From assembly GCF_030652515.1 (NCBI RefSeq), contig NZ_JAUSAR010000069.1, positions 1 through 54,390 on the forward strand: DNA of 54,390 nucleotides, in the 5' to 3' direction. Every line of letters starts with the position of its first letter. Position 1 is the first letter of the stretch. This DNA is from Aquabacterium sp. (GTDB lineage Bacteria; Pseudomonadota; Gammaproteobacteria; Burkholderiales; Burkholderiaceae_C). Shown here piece after piece: positions 1 through 8,508 of this stretch. Under the pieces are notes generated by a model, which was not told where the DNA came from, did not search any database, and worked only from the letters and a program-made list of their open reading frames with translations. The translations under genes and the position numbers were made by a program.

Positions 1-101
1 GTGGCGTTGCAGAAACCACAGTGCACGCATTGGCGCAGCACCGCCTGGGCCTGCTGGCCTTCTGCGGTGGATTCGAACTCAGGAGACAGCTGGGTTTGCA
101 T
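1..101 (-). CDS. glcF: Glycolate oxidase iron-sulfur subunit, N-terminal fragment
   Basis: Only the first 33 codons are present; the gene runs off the left edge of the window. The translation begins MQTQLSPEF and continues to an HCGFCNA segment, which is the start of the first [4Fe-4S] ferredoxin-like cluster motif of GlcF. GlcF passes electrons from the flavin subunits of glycolate oxidase towards the quinone pool at the inner membrane. The ATG lies inside the end of glcE, so the two genes overlap by 23 bp and are probably translationally coupled. The identification rests on this short N-terminus plus the glcE neighbour. Confidence 0.85.
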   Translation of the reverse strand, partial: MQTQLSPEFESTAEGQQAQAVLRQCVHCGFCNA

Positions 102-1248
102 GAAGGCGACCGGTGTTGAACACCCCGTGGGGATCGAATGACTGCTGCACGCGCTGGTGCAATTGGCGCAGCACGGGTGACAGGGCGGCCTCGTGAACCA
201 AAGGCTGAACTTGTTGACTGACAAAAGGCTGGGCATGCCCACCGGCGCGCGCGGCGGCCTCGAACACCACCGTGGCCGGTGCCGACGTGCACACCCAGCG
301 TTGGGCGCCGAACCATTCGGTCAGTTGCTCGCCAGGCAAACCCAAGGGCGCGGCGGTGGGCGGCACCGACACGCGCCACAAGGTCACGCCGTTCCGCCCA
401 GATTGGATAACCGCCTCGCGGGCCCGCTGGAAGAACTCGTCGCTGTGGTCGCGCAGGCCTTGCCAGAAAGGCTCGGCCGAAGGCTGCGCGATCAACTCAC
501 CCTGGCGCTCCTGACACAGGCGCAGCACTGCGGATTCAACCGCCGCCCGGGCCCCGCGCAAGCGCAGCACCAGCAAGTCATCCCACCAGGCCGAGGCATC
601 CAGTGGCAAAGGCTGCGCCGCCCACCGGTTGACCTGGGCCAGCGCTTCGGTCTCCGCCATGTCCATGCGGATCGTGGCGGTGGCCACCGGCTGGGGCATC
701 ACCTTCAAAGTCACGTCCAGGATCAAGCCCAGGGTGCCCATGGAGCCCGTCATCAATCGCGACAAATCAAAGCCGGCCACGTTCTTCATCACCGAGCCGC
801 CAAAGCGCAGCACCTCGCCACGGCCATTGAGCACGCCAGCGCCCAAGACGTGGTCGCGCACCGCGCCCCGGCTGACCCGCCCCGGGCCGCTGAAGCCACT
901 GGCCACGACGCCGCCAATGGTCGGGCCCATGCCTTGCGCACCGGGCTGGAAAGCCCAGCGCGGCGGCTCGAAGGCCAGGTGCTGGCCACGCTCCGCCAAC
1001 ACCGCCTCGATGTCGGACAGCGGCGTGCCCGCCCGCGCCTTGATCACCAGCTCGCTGGGTTCGTACTGCTCGATGCCTTGCCAGGCGCGCGTGTCCAGCA
1101 CCTCGCCTCGGGAAGCATTGCCCAGGAAGTCTTTGCTGCCATGACCGCGCACGCGCAGCACCGCCCCTCGTTGGGCAGCGTCATTCACCTGGTCCACCAG
1201 GGTCGTCAGTTCAATTGGGGCATGGACAGCATCGAGCATGATGGCCAC
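79..1248 (-). CDS. glcE: Glycolate oxidase FAD-binding subunit GlcE
   Basis: 389 aa FAD-binding PCMH-type subunit of glycolate oxidase, which oxidises glycolate to glyoxylate together with GlcD and GlcF. The N-terminal half carries the FAD-binding pattern: RVRGHGSKDF near residue 33, then the GPTIGGVVASGFSGPGR stretch and GGSVMKNVAGFDLSRLMTGS near 150-170, which are hallmarks of GlcE. The C-terminal half is the variable cap. Length is about 30 residues above the roughly 350-360 aa usual for the family. M1 and M4 are both possible starts. The gene is divergent from the nit gene across less than 50 bp. The flavin partner glcD is not immediately upstream, so it must lie downstream of glcF or elsewhere. 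Confidence 0.93.
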   Translation of the reverse strand: MAIMLDAVHAPIELTTLVDQVNDAAQRGAVLRVRGHGSKDFLGNASRGEVLDTRAWQGIEQYEPSELVIKARAGTPLSDIEAVLAERGQHLAFEPPRWAFQPGAQGMGPTIGGVVASGFSGPGRVSRGAVRDHVLGAGVLNGRGEVLRFGGSVMKNVAGFDLSRLMTGSMGTLGLILDVTLKVMPQPVATATIRMDMAETEALAQVNRWAAQPLPLDASAWWDDLLVLRLRGARAAVESAVLRLCQERQGELIAQPSAEPFWQGLRDHSDEFFQRAREAVIQSGRNGVTLWRVSVPPTAAPLGLPGEQLTEWFGAQRWVCTSAPATVVFEAAARAGGHAQPFVSQQVQPLVHEAALSPVLRQLHQRVQQSFDPHGVFNTGRLHANPAVS

Positions 1249-1295
1249 AAGGATAACCGTGACAATGGCCCTGCCCCGCCACTACCATCGTGATC

Positions 1296-2141
1296 ATGAA
1301 AGTTGCAGCCCTTCAAATGGTGTCCACCCCGCGAGTGGACGAGAACCTGGCCCAGGCGCAAACCCTGATCGCGCAGGCCGCGCAGGTCGGCGCCGAACTG
1401 GTGGCCCTGCCCGAATACTTCTGCCTGATGGGCCAGCACGATGCCGACAAGCTGGCCATCGCCGAGCCCCTGGCCGATGCCTTGGCGCCCGATCGCACGC
1501 TCAGCCCCATGCAGGCCACGCTGGCGGCGGCGGCCAAGGCGAATGGGGTGTGGGTGATCGGCGGCACCCTGCCCTTGCAAAGCCACGATGCGCAACATGC
1601 ATTCAACAGCGTGCTGGTGTTCAACCCGCAAGGCCAGCGCGTGGCCCGTTACGACAAGATCCACTTGTTCTGCTTTGACAATGGCCAGCGCCGCTATGAC
1701 GAGTCGGCCACCTTGCTGCCAGGCACGGAACCCGTGGCTTTCGAGGTGACCGACCGGGCGGGCGGCACTTGGCGCATCGGCCTGTCGGTCTGCTACGACC
1801 TGCGTTTTCCCGAGCTGTTCCGCGCCCTGGGCCAAGACCAGCCCTGCGACTTGCTGGTGCTGCCCGCGGCCTTCACACACACCACGGGACTGGCCCATTG
1901 GGAGTTGCTGCTGCGCGCCCGCGCGGTCGAGAATCTGTGCCACGTGCTGGCCCCCGCGCAAGGTGGCGAGCACGAGAACGGCCGCCGCACCTTTGGGCAC
2001 TCGATGCTGATCGGGCCCTGGGGAGAGGTGCTGGCCGTGCAGGCTGAAGGCGCAGGCGTGGTGCTGGGCACGCTGGACCGTGCCCACCAGGCCAAGGTGC
2101 GCCAGCAGTTGCCAGCGCTCACGCACCGGGTGCTGGGCTGA
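1296..2141 (+). CDS. Carbon-nitrogen hydrolase (Nit1/deaminated glutathione amidase type)
   Basis: 281 aa nitrilase-superfamily amidase. The catalytic triad is visible: Glu40 in ALPEYFC, Lys121 in YDKIHLF and Cys166 in SVCYDLRFPELFR. The CYDLRFPELFR form and the length match the Nit1/YafV-like branch, whose characterised members hydrolyse deaminated glutathione as metabolite repair; that specific substrate is inferred from family membership. ATG at 1296 is preferred over an in-frame GTG at 1290 because homologues start with a MKVAALQM-like strand. In many Burkholderiales this gene follows a yhdP-like gene; here it stands divergent from glcE. The next gene is convergent, only 10 bp away, with no clear terminator. 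Confidence 0.9.
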   Translation: MKVAALQMVSTPRVDENLAQAQTLIAQAAQVGAELVALPEYFCLMGQHDADKLAIAEPLADALAPDRTLSPMQATLAAAAKANGVWVIGGTLPLQSHDAQHAFNSVLVFNPQGQRVARYDKIHLFCFDNGQRRYDESATLLPGTEPVAFEVTDRAGGTWRIGLSVCYDLRFPELFRALGQDQPCDLLVLPAAFTHTTGLAHWELLLRARAVENLCHVLAPAQGGEHENGRRTFGHSMLIGPWGEVLAVQAEGAGVVLGTLDRAHQAKVRQQLPALTHRVLG

Positions 2142-2151
2142 TCTCGCTCGC

Positions 2152-4272
2152 TTAAAAAACTTTGCTGACCTGCACGCTCAACAAAGCGCTGCGGCCGGGA
2201 GATGGTTCGTGGTAACGGGCATTGCTTTCATTGACGATGACCGAGCCCACGTAGTGCTGATCGGTGAGGTTGTCGATGCGCGCCAGCGTGTTCAAGCGCC
2301 AACCGCCAAAGGCCTGAGTCCAACCGGCGCGCAAAGCCCACACGGTGTAGCCGTCGGCGGATTCGGTGTTGCTGTCATTGGCCCAGATGCGGCCGCTGTG
2401 GCGAACCTCCAGCGCCGTCTGCCATCCATCGGCAGGGCGCCATTGCAATTCGGCAAAGGCCGTTTGCTGCGGCACCCCTGGCAGGTCCCTGCCCGCCACG
2501 ATGCTGCTTGAACTGTCGCGGTATTGCGCGCGCAGCCAGGCCAGAGACGAATACATTGACCAGCGCTGGGCAAGTTGCCATTGCAAGGCCGCCTCGGCGC
2601 CTTGGCGCTCGGTGCGCCCCACATTCTTGAACGTAGAACGACCGCCTGAATTGCTGTCAACCCCGATCTCATTGTTGGTGTCTGTCTTGAACACGGCGAC
2701 GTTCAGTGAACCTTGCGCTGCCCATTGCTGCTTCAAACCCAGTTCAAAGTGTTGCGCCTGGCTGGCCTGCAAACCAGTGTTCCAGCCCGTCACCGGAGGC
2801 TTGCTGTAAGCGACTTCATTGAGCGTCGGGGTTTCGAAACTGCGCCCAGCCGACAAGTAGACATGCGTGCCCGACAACGGCTTCCACATCACCGATGCCA
2901 CGGGATTGGTGGATTCGAAGCTCATCTCGCCGCTGTCATTGGGATTGCTGGGCAAGGCAATGTAGTGGTCTTGCGAACGGAACTTCACCTCGCTGTGGCG
3001 CACGCCAGCGCTGATCGACCAGGGCTCGGCCAGATCCCATTGCGCTTGCAAATATTGGTCGTGATTGCGGGCCAGGTTGTCTTCGTCGCGGCGCAGCGCG
3101 CCTTCACCCCCCTTGACCGAGGTCGGCCCCGGGGTACCTGTGAAGTTTTGGTAGCCCCGCCGGTGCTCATCCATCTGGTCAAACGCCAAGCCGCCCGTGA
3201 TGGAAAGAGGACGCGCATTCAATTGTGTCCGCCATGTCAGCCGGGCATCCACACCGCTGAATGACCGATCCAAGTCGATGACGCCGCCCGGGCTGGCCGT
3301 CGCACCTGGATTGGTGGGGGAGCCCTGGGCCGTGTCCGGGATGGCCTGGAACTGCTTCACTTGCCGCTGGCCTGTGTAGCCCATCACCCGCACCTCGCCA
3401 AAGCTCAGCGCCTTGTCGTAGACCACGCCCAACTGGCTGTTGGCGATGTCCTTGCGGGTGTTGTAGGTCAAGGCGTTCGCGCCGGCTTGGGTGCGATTCT
3501 GGTCAAGTTGGGCCTTGGTCAAGCCCAAGGGATCCTGCACTTGCGGCATGTTCAGGTAACTGCCCACCACCGTCACCGTCGAGCGATCCTGCAGCGACCA
3601 CTTCAGCTTGGCATGGACCTGGTCGCGCTGGGCTCCGCTGTGGTCGCGAAATCCATCGGTTTCGAAATGGCTGGCGTTGATCACGTAGTTGAGCTGCCCC
3701 GTCTCGCCGCCCAGCTTGACCGACTCGCGGTGGAAGCCATCGCGGCTGACGGCGTAGCCCACCGTCACCTCGGGCGTGGGCGGGCCGTCTTCGGTGAACA
3801 CCTGGATCACACCGCCCGCGGCGTTGCCATAGAGCGCCGACATGGGGCCCCGCAAGACCTCGATGCGCTGAGCCGAGCCCAGGTCGATCGACGAAGCCTG
3901 GCCTTGCCCGTCGGGCATGGTCAGCGGGATGCCATCGGCATACAGGCGCACACCGCGCACGCCGAAGGTGGAGCGCGCACCAAAGCCTCGGCTGGAGATC
4001 TGCAAATCCTGTGCGTAGTTCTGGCGGTTCAGCACTGACAAGCCGGGCACGCGGTTCAAGGCCTCCGACAGGTTGACCAGCGGGCCGGCGCTGCGCAGCG
4101 TCTGGCCGGTGACGGCGTCCACCGAAGCGCCAATGTCAAAGGCGGGCTGGGCCGTGCGCGTGGCGGTGACCACCACGTCAGGCAAGGTTTGCGCAGCCGC
4201 ATTTTGTGCCAGGGTCATCAGCGCCAACCCCAGGGCCAGGGTCATCAAGGTGGGGTAAAGCGTGGGTGTCAT
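2152..4272 (-). CDS. TonB-dependent outer-membrane receptor
   Basis: 706 aa. A signal peptide (about residues 1-28, ending AAAQ) is followed directly by a TonB-box-like DVVVTATR, then a plug domain (about 45-155) with the RGFGARSTFGVRG and RIEVLRGPMSALYG motifs, and a beta-barrel rich in alternating aromatic strands that ends in Phe (QVSKVF), the usual outer-membrane assembly signal. It imports a substrate, probably iron-loaded or another large nutrient, using TonB energy; the substrate cannot be read from the sequence. A GGGAGAA stretch sits just before the ATG. The small gene at 4320 lies 47 bp upstream on the same strand and may be co-transcribed. No Fur box or cobalamin riboswitch is recognisable in that short gap. 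Confidence 0.92.
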   Translation of the reverse strand: MTPTLYPTLMTLALGLALMTLAQNAAAQTLPDVVVTATRTAQPAFDIGASVDAVTGQTLRSAGPLVNLSEALNRVPGLSVLNRQNYAQDLQISSRGFGARSTFGVRGVRLYADGIPLTMPDGQGQASSIDLGSAQRIEVLRGPMSALYGNAAGGVIQVFTEDGPPTPEVTVGYAVSRDGFHRESVKLGGETGQLNYVINASHFETDGFRDHSGAQRDQVHAKLKWSLQDRSTVTVVGSYLNMPQVQDPLGLTKAQLDQNRTQAGANALTYNTRKDIANSQLGVVYDKALSFGEVRVMGYTGQRQVKQFQAIPDTAQGSPTNPGATASPGGVIDLDRSFSGVDARLTWRTQLNARPLSITGGLAFDQMDEHRRGYQNFTGTPGPTSVKGGEGALRRDEDNLARNHDQYLQAQWDLAEPWSISAGVRHSEVKFRSQDHYIALPSNPNDSGEMSFESTNPVASVMWKPLSGTHVYLSAGRSFETPTLNEVAYSKPPVTGWNTGLQASQAQHFELGLKQQWAAQGSLNVAVFKTDTNNEIGVDSNSGGRSTFKNVGRTERQGAEAALQWQLAQRWSMYSSLAWLRAQYRDSSSSIVAGRDLPGVPQQTAFAELQWRPADGWQTALEVRHSGRIWANDSNTESADGYTVWALRAGWTQAFGGWRLNTLARIDNLTDQHYVGSVIVNESNARYHEPSPGRSALLSVQVSKVF

Positions 4273-4319
4273 CGGGCCATTCTCCCGCGCTTGAGGGGAG
4301 CGTGACCTGTGATGGGGTT

Positions 4320-4691
4320 TTACAGGGTGTCGCCAAAGTCGGTGGGCACCACCTCATCGACCTTGGCGCCCAGGGGCTCGCTGCCAAACAGTTGCAGCGA
4401 ATAGTTCTTCATCTGGTCGCGCACGTTCTTGCGGTTGAACAGCTTTTGCTGCGCCTCGACCGGCAGGTCGGTGACCATGAGGACGTTGCGCTGGATCAGC
4501 GCATCGATCAGGTCTTCCAGCACGCGCACCAGGTCGGCATCCAGGCTGGCAAACTGCCGAGCGGGCTCGTCGCCGCCGCCCAGGAAGGCGCGCACCCGGG
4601 GATCTTCAGGCGCCATGAAATCCGCCCCCGGTTGCGGGTCGCGGTGCAAGCTGCTGATCTGACCGTCGGGGGTGAGCAGGACGTAGGGCAT
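4320..4691 (-). CDS. Conserved small protein (often mislabelled tryptophan synthase beta-like)
   Basis: 123 aa soluble protein with no signal peptide or membrane segment. It starts MPYVLLTPDGQISSLHRDP and contains a predicted helical stretch (LVRVLEDLIDALIQRNVLMVTDLP) followed by KLFNRKNVRDQ. This pattern is that of a small betaproteobacterial family commonly labelled tryptophan synthase subunit beta-like although it bears no resemblance to TrpB; I recognise the family but know no function. It is divergent from the OB-fold gene by 57 bp and lies upstream of the TonB receptor on the same strand. Confidence 0.75.
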   Translation of the reverse strand: MPYVLLTPDGQISSLHRDPQPGADFMAPEDPRVRAFLGGGDEPARQFASLDADLVRVLEDLIDALIQRNVLMVTDLPVEAQQKLFNRKNVRDQMKNYSLQLFGSEPLGAKVDEVVPTDFGDTL

Positions 4692-4748
4692 GATGAAACC
4701 ATTATCGGCAAAATGGCCCGCAACTGAAAGCTTGCCAGCCCTGAACCC

Positions 4749-5240
4749 ATGTCCCGTCCTCCCATCCTCAAGGCCCTTGGCCTGGTCGTCATCCTGGGGG
4801 GCGCCCTGTATGGCGGCCAGGCCTGGCTGAATGCCGGGCAGGATGCGGCCGCGCCAGAGGCACCATCCACACCCAACGGCCCCTCGGGCGGTGACCCGGC
4901 CACGTCAGGGCCCACCACCACCTCCATGCCGGGACGCCAGAATGCCAAGGACGTGGCACAAGCCTATGCCGCCGACCGCCAGGCCGCCAACGCCCGCTTC
5001 AAAGGCCAGCGCATGCAGATCCAGGGCGTGGTCAATGGCATCGAGCCCGGTCAGGGCCAGATCCTGCTGATCACCCTGGGGGCCGACGATGGTCACGCCG
5101 GGCTGCGCACCGTGGTCGATGGTGGTGCCCAGCCCCTCGCTCGGCACGCCGCGGTCGGCCAGGCCCTGAGCGTGGACTGCCTGAACCAGGGGCTGCTCAT
5201 GGCCGAGCCCGTGCTGAGCGACTGCCGCGTCCTGCCTTGA
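4749..5240 (+). CDS. Membrane-anchored OB-fold (tRNA_anti-like) protein
   Basis: 163 aa. An uncleaved N-terminal membrane segment (about residues 8-26, LKALGLVVILGGALYGG) is followed by a Pro/Gly/Thr-rich linker (30-60) and a C-terminal domain beginning DVAQAYAADRQAANARFKGQRMQIQGVV. The pattern (A-x-Y-x-x-x-R-x-x-A-x-x-x-F-K-G, then strand-rich segments, then a terminal Cys in LSDCRVL) is that of the tRNA_anti-like OB-fold family (PF12869) of envelope proteins. The role is unknown; it probably sits at the periplasmic face of the inner membrane. Two cysteines near the C-terminus (CLNQG and SDCRV) could form a disulfide. Confidence 0.7.
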   Translation: MSRPPILKALGLVVILGGALYGGQAWLNAGQDAAAPEAPSTPNGPSGGDPATSGPTTTSMPGRQNAKDVAQAYAADRQAANARFKGQRMQIQGVVNGIEPGQGQILLITLGADDGHAGLRTVVDGGAQPLARHAAVGQALSVDCLNQGLLMAEPVLSDCRVLP

Positions 5241-5259
5241 CGTGATCTCCACCTGAATG

Positions 5260-5289
5260 AAAAAAGCCACCGGCTGTGACACCGGTGGC
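5260..5289 (-). terminator. Rho-independent terminator after the diheme cytochrome gene
   Basis: On the minus strand an 8-bp perfect stem GCCACCGG / CCGGTGGC with an 8-nt loop is followed by six T. It lies about 50 bp downstream of the stop of the gene ending at 5339, so it should end the minus-strand cytochrome transcript. The hairpin alone may also slow transcripts from the OB-fold gene ending at 5240 on the other strand. Confidence 0.85.
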
Positions 5290-5338
5290 CAAAGATGCCC
5301 CAAAGACATCCCAGGAGGAACTCAGGAAATCAGGGCAC

Positions 5339-7654
5339 TCACAGCGTGAGCAGGTACTGGACCAGGTTGCTCACCTCGCCGCCCGACTTGGCGCACCAGG
5401 GGTGGGGCGACGCAGGCAAGCCGATGGGACCGGGCGCGCCGATCTCGGGGCCGAACTCGCGGCGCAGCTTCTGGTAATCCCAGTAGTAGTGGCCTTCATC
5501 GCCCGGCATGGTCACGAAGTACTTGTGGCGCTCGACGAAGGTGTTGCGCGCATCGGCCGTGGTGTCGAAGATGTTCTTCTTCTTGGCCTTGTAGACGCGG
5601 AAGACATCGCCCTTGCGGTTCAGGTCAGGGAAAACCGCAGGCTGGTCCGCCGAGCCCAGGGCGGGCCGCGCCGGGGCATGCAGCGTGTAGTACTGCTTGT
5701 AGAGGGGCGAGCTCTCGTTGCAACGGTCGGGGCTGACCAGGTCTTCCAGGTTGCGCACGTGGCCATCGGTGAGCAGGCCGCGCGACTGCACCCAGTACAG
5801 GTTGCGCAAGAAGGTCACGCGGATGGACTGCTGCTTGTACTGGAAGTCCGATGGTGCGAAGAAGCGGCCCACCTCCTTGAGCGGAATCATCTTCTCATTG
5901 GTGTTGGCACCCAGCTTGTCCGAGTGGCACGACGCACAGGCCTGGTCGAACGCGGCCTTGCCTTGCGCCACATTGGCCGCCACACCCGGGTACTTCTGCC
6001 AGGTGTTCTGCACGAAGGCACCTTCGGTGGTGCTGCTGCTGCCCGTCTGCGCCAGCTTGCCGTTGGACTTGAGCCAGCGGAACAGGCCGATGTTGCGCAG
6101 GTCGTCGTCGTTCTCGTCCAGCACCGACATGTAGGCGGTCAGGGCCTTGAGCGATTTCTGGTCCATCGAACCCATCGCGCCTTCAGGCTCCTGGGCATGG
6201 ATGTATGAGCCCTCGAAACCCACGTAGGACTCGGTGTGCGACAGCGAGCGGCGGATGGGCAGGTGGTTGGTCACGTTGGGGATGACCATGGGCGAGAACA
6301 GGTAGTCGTTGTCGTACTCCGTGCCTTCGCCCGCCTTGCGCGTCATCGTCGATTCGGTGGCGCCGCCGGGCATCAGGTACAGCATCGGCGTCTTGTCCAC
6401 CTTCTTGGTGCCGGTGGACCACGAAGGACCGGGCTCGTTGTCCACGATGTAGGCGAAGGTGGCGGTGGTGTCCGTGGTCTTGTCGCCCAGCACAGTCCAG
6501 CGCTGCGTCCACAAGGGGTTGGGCAGGCCGGGGAAGACCTTGGTCAGGTTACTGCCGCCCTTGCTGTAGCTGATCTTGTAGCCGTGGCACGAAGCGCAGT
6601 TGAAACCGATCCATTTGCCCTTGCCCAGCAGCGGGTGCGAGGACTCCGCGTAGCGGTAGCCCACCCAGCCACTGTTGCTGGTCTTGCCTGCGGTGAGCTG
6701 CGGTTCCAACAGCAGGAAGCCGGGGATGGGGCTTTCTTGCGGATAGGGATTGAAGCTCACCTCGTCGATGGCCTCGGCGGGCACCTGGCCAGCCACTGTC
6801 TTGTGGGCGCCGAACAGCAGGGCCGGGTCGGCCACCTTGCGGGTGTAGGGGTCGATGGCCTTGCCGCCGAAGATCTTGTCCCAGTCCAGGCTCTTGAACT
6901 TGTGCGCCACGCCCAGGCCGTAGTCATACGACCAGTAGACCTGGCGGCCCAGCTTGACCATCTCCGCGAAGCTGGCGTTGCTCACGTTCACGTCGATGGG
7001 CGCGATGGCCTTGGTATCGTCGGTCAGGGTCGAGACGATGTCGCAGTTGGGGTTGGCCGGGGCCTCCAGACGCGTCAACTGCGCGTCGATCACGTTGTGG
7101 GGCTGGCCGGGCTTCTTGATCGACAGGTTGTAGCCCGTGCGCTTTTGCACCTGCAGCTTCAAAGGGCCCTTGCTGGCATGAGAAGGCACGCGGAACTCGA
7201 CCCGGGCATCGGTCCAGCTCTGCATATCCTTGGGCCAGCTGCTGCGCACCTTGCCGGTCTCGTAGTTGGCGCTGGCCAGGATGTCGAGCTTCTGCTCGTA
7301 CATCACCAGGTCGGTCTCCAGCACGCGGCTGTTGCCGATCATGATCTTGCTGAAGTCGATGTCGGTGCCCGCACCAAAGCCGCTGCCGATCAGCGTGACG
7401 GTGTCGCCGGGCTTGAGGGCCGGGGCGGCACTGCTGCCCGCCGTCCAGACCAGCGCGCCGTTGACCAGCATCTGCTGGACCACCGGCTGCGCGAAGTTCT
7501 GGGCCGAGGCAGCGCGCTGCTGCTCACGCGGGGCGTTGAAGCTGCACACCAGTTCCTGGTCCGGGAAATTGGGGGCGGCCTGGCTGAGAGGTGCGCACGC
7601 AGCCAGGGTCAACAGCCCCAGCCTGGGCATCACCTTGTGAAATGGTTTGACCAT
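5339..7654 (-). CDS. Large periplasmic diheme c-type cytochrome with IPT/TIG-like N-terminal domain
   Basis: 771 aa with a signal peptide (about 1-26, LGLLTLAACAPLSQA). Residues about 75-185 look like an IPT/TIG immunoglobulin-like domain (KPGDTVTLIGSGFGAGTDI, then VEFRVPSHASKGPLKLQVQ). Two heme c attachment sites follow: C353-x-x-C-H357 (NCASCHG) and C573-x-x-C-H577 (ACASCHS), 220 residues apart. The wide spacing and size recall the diheme peroxidase/rubber-oxygenase (RoxA) superfamily, but the C-terminal part after the second heme is only about 194 residues, too short to match RoxA, so I do not assign an activity. It sits at the end of a cytochrome maturation locus, directly downstream of a Crp/Fnr gene, with a palindromic site in the 98-bp leader and a strong terminator behind. 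A redox enzyme in the periplasm is the safest reading. Confidence 0.8.
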   Translation of the reverse strand: MVKPFHKVMPRLGLLTLAACAPLSQAAPNFPDQELVCSFNAPREQQRAASAQNFAQPVVQQMLVNGALVWTAGSSAAPALKPGDTVTLIGSGFGAGTDIDFSKIMIGNSRVLETDLVMYEQKLDILASANYETGKVRSSWPKDMQSWTDARVEFRVPSHASKGPLKLQVQKRTGYNLSIKKPGQPHNVIDAQLTRLEAPANPNCDIVSTLTDDTKAIAPIDVNVSNASFAEMVKLGRQVYWSYDYGLGVAHKFKSLDWDKIFGGKAIDPYTRKVADPALLFGAHKTVAGQVPAEAIDEVSFNPYPQESPIPGFLLLEPQLTAGKTSNSGWVGYRYAESSHPLLGKGKWIGFNCASCHGYKISYSKGGSNLTKVFPGLPNPLWTQRWTVLGDKTTDTTATFAYIVDNEPGPSWSTGTKKVDKTPMLYLMPGGATESTMTRKAGEGTEYDNDYLFSPMVIPNVTNHLPIRRSLSHTESYVGFEGSYIHAQEPEGAMGSMDQKSLKALTAYMSVLDENDDDLRNIGLFRWLKSNGKLAQTGSSSTTEGAFVQNTWQKYPGVAANVAQGKAAFDQACASCHSDKLGANTNEKMIPLKEVGRFFAPSDFQYKQQSIRVTFLRNLYWVQSRGLLTDGHVRNLEDLVSPDRCNESSPLYKQYYTLHAPARPALGSADQPAVFPDLNRKGDVFRVYKAKKKNIFDTTADARNTFVERHKYFVTMPGDEGHYYWDYQKLRREFGPEIGAPGPIGLPASPHPWCAKSGGEVSNLVQYLLTL

Positions 7655-7721
7655 GAAATACCCCCGATCCAGCGTTCAACATTGAAGATGAGCGGATGGT
7701 CGGGGGTGGCGCCATTCGGTG

Positions 7722-7739
7722 TTGTCGCCTGAACGACAA
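7722..7739. promoter_or_regulatory. Palindromic operator candidate upstream of the diheme cytochrome
   Basis: TTGTCG-N6-CGACAA is a perfect 6+6 inverted repeat 68 bp upstream of the cytochrome ATG (7654) and just downstream of the stop of the Crp/Fnr-type gene. Size, symmetry and spacing (half sites with a 6-bp centre) are compatible with a Crp/Fnr-family dimer site, although the half site is not the classic TTGAT or TGTGA. The regulator encoded next door is the obvious candidate ligand. This is an inference from position and symmetry. Confidence 0.5.
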
Positions 7740-7752
7740 ACGAGGGATAGAC

Positions 7753-8508
7753 CTAGTGAGGGTCTGCCCTGAGCGAGGGCCCGATCTGCCCCAGCAAGGC
7801 CTTGTCCGCACTGGACAGCCCCGCCACAGACACGAGTTGCGCCAGGTCCAGCACTTCGATTCGCCCATAGGCAATCTGCAACACGCCTTGGTCCTGCAAG
7901 CTTTGCAGGATCTGGTTGGTGGTCTGGCGCGACAGGCCCAGCATCATGCCCAATTGCGACTGGCTGATCGGCAGCACGCAGTTGCCCTCCTTGCCCGAGG
8001 CGTGGGCCAGCATCACCAGGCGGCGCGTCAGGCGCAGGTCGGCCGACAGCAGCGCCAGGTCTTCCATGCCGATGAAGGCAAAGCGCACCTTCAATGACAT
8101 GAGCACGCCGAAGTCACGCCAATAAACCGGGCAGCGAGACAGCAACTCGTTGAGCGGGGCCATGGGCACGAACAGCAAACGGGTGGCGGCATCGGCCACA
8201 GCGTTGTGGGTGCGTGGCAAGTGATCGAACAGGGCGATCTCGCCCAGCCACATGGGGGGTTCGACCATCGACAGGATGGCCTCCTTGCCCGCCTCGGTCA
8301 CGCCCGAGATGCGCAGGCTGCCTTCCAGCACGGCGTAGATGCCATCGGCCGCGTCACCCCGGAAGAACAGGTGCTCACCGGCCTTCAGACGCCGGGGCGT
8401 GGCCAACTCCAGCAGGTCGTTCTCAAGGCCGGATGACAGGCTGCCGAACCATGCGTCGGTGCGCAGTTGGGCCCGAAGCTCGGGCGTCACCCAGGAGGCG
8501 CCGCTCAC
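7753..8508 (-). CDS. Crp/Fnr-family transcriptional regulator
   Basis: 251 aa: cyclic-nucleotide-binding-type beta-roll (about 25-130, RLKAGEHLFFRGDAADGIYAVLEGSLRI), dimerisation helix, and a winged HTH (about 181-209, ISQSQLGMMLGLSRQTTNQ). No N-terminal cysteine cluster is present, so it is not an Fe-S Fnr sensor; the ligand is unknown. I chose GTG at 8508 because it overlaps the ccsA TGA in a GTGA arrangement, which indicates translational coupling, and because homologues begin near this point; the open frame extends further upstream inside ccsA but that part is an artefact. An alternative GTG lies at 8490. It probably controls the diheme cytochrome gene downstream through the palindrome at 7722-7739. 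Confidence 0.88.
   Translation of the reverse strand: MSGASWVTPELRAQLRTDAWFGSLSSGLENDLLELATPRRLKAGEHLFFRGDAADGIYAVLEGSLRISGVTEAGKEAILSMVEPPMWLGEIALFDHLPRTHNAVADAATRLLFVPMAPLNELLSRCPVYWRDFGVLMSLKVRFAFIGMEDLALLSADLRLTRRLVMLAHASGKEGNCVLPISQSQLGMMLGLSRQTTNQILQSLQDQGVLQIAYGRIEVLDLAQLVSVAGLSSADKALLGQIGPSLRADPH

Noticed and set aside
1206..1295. glcD upstream of glcE
   Set aside because: The region immediately upstream of glcE is the divergent Nit gene; no FAD-linked oxidase is encoded there.
5339..7654. Identity as rubber oxygenase RoxA/RoxB
   Set aside because: Two distant CxxCH motifs are similar, but the N-terminal part before the first heme is about 160 residues longer and the C-terminal part about 90 shorter, leaving no room for the distal RoxA ligand histidine.
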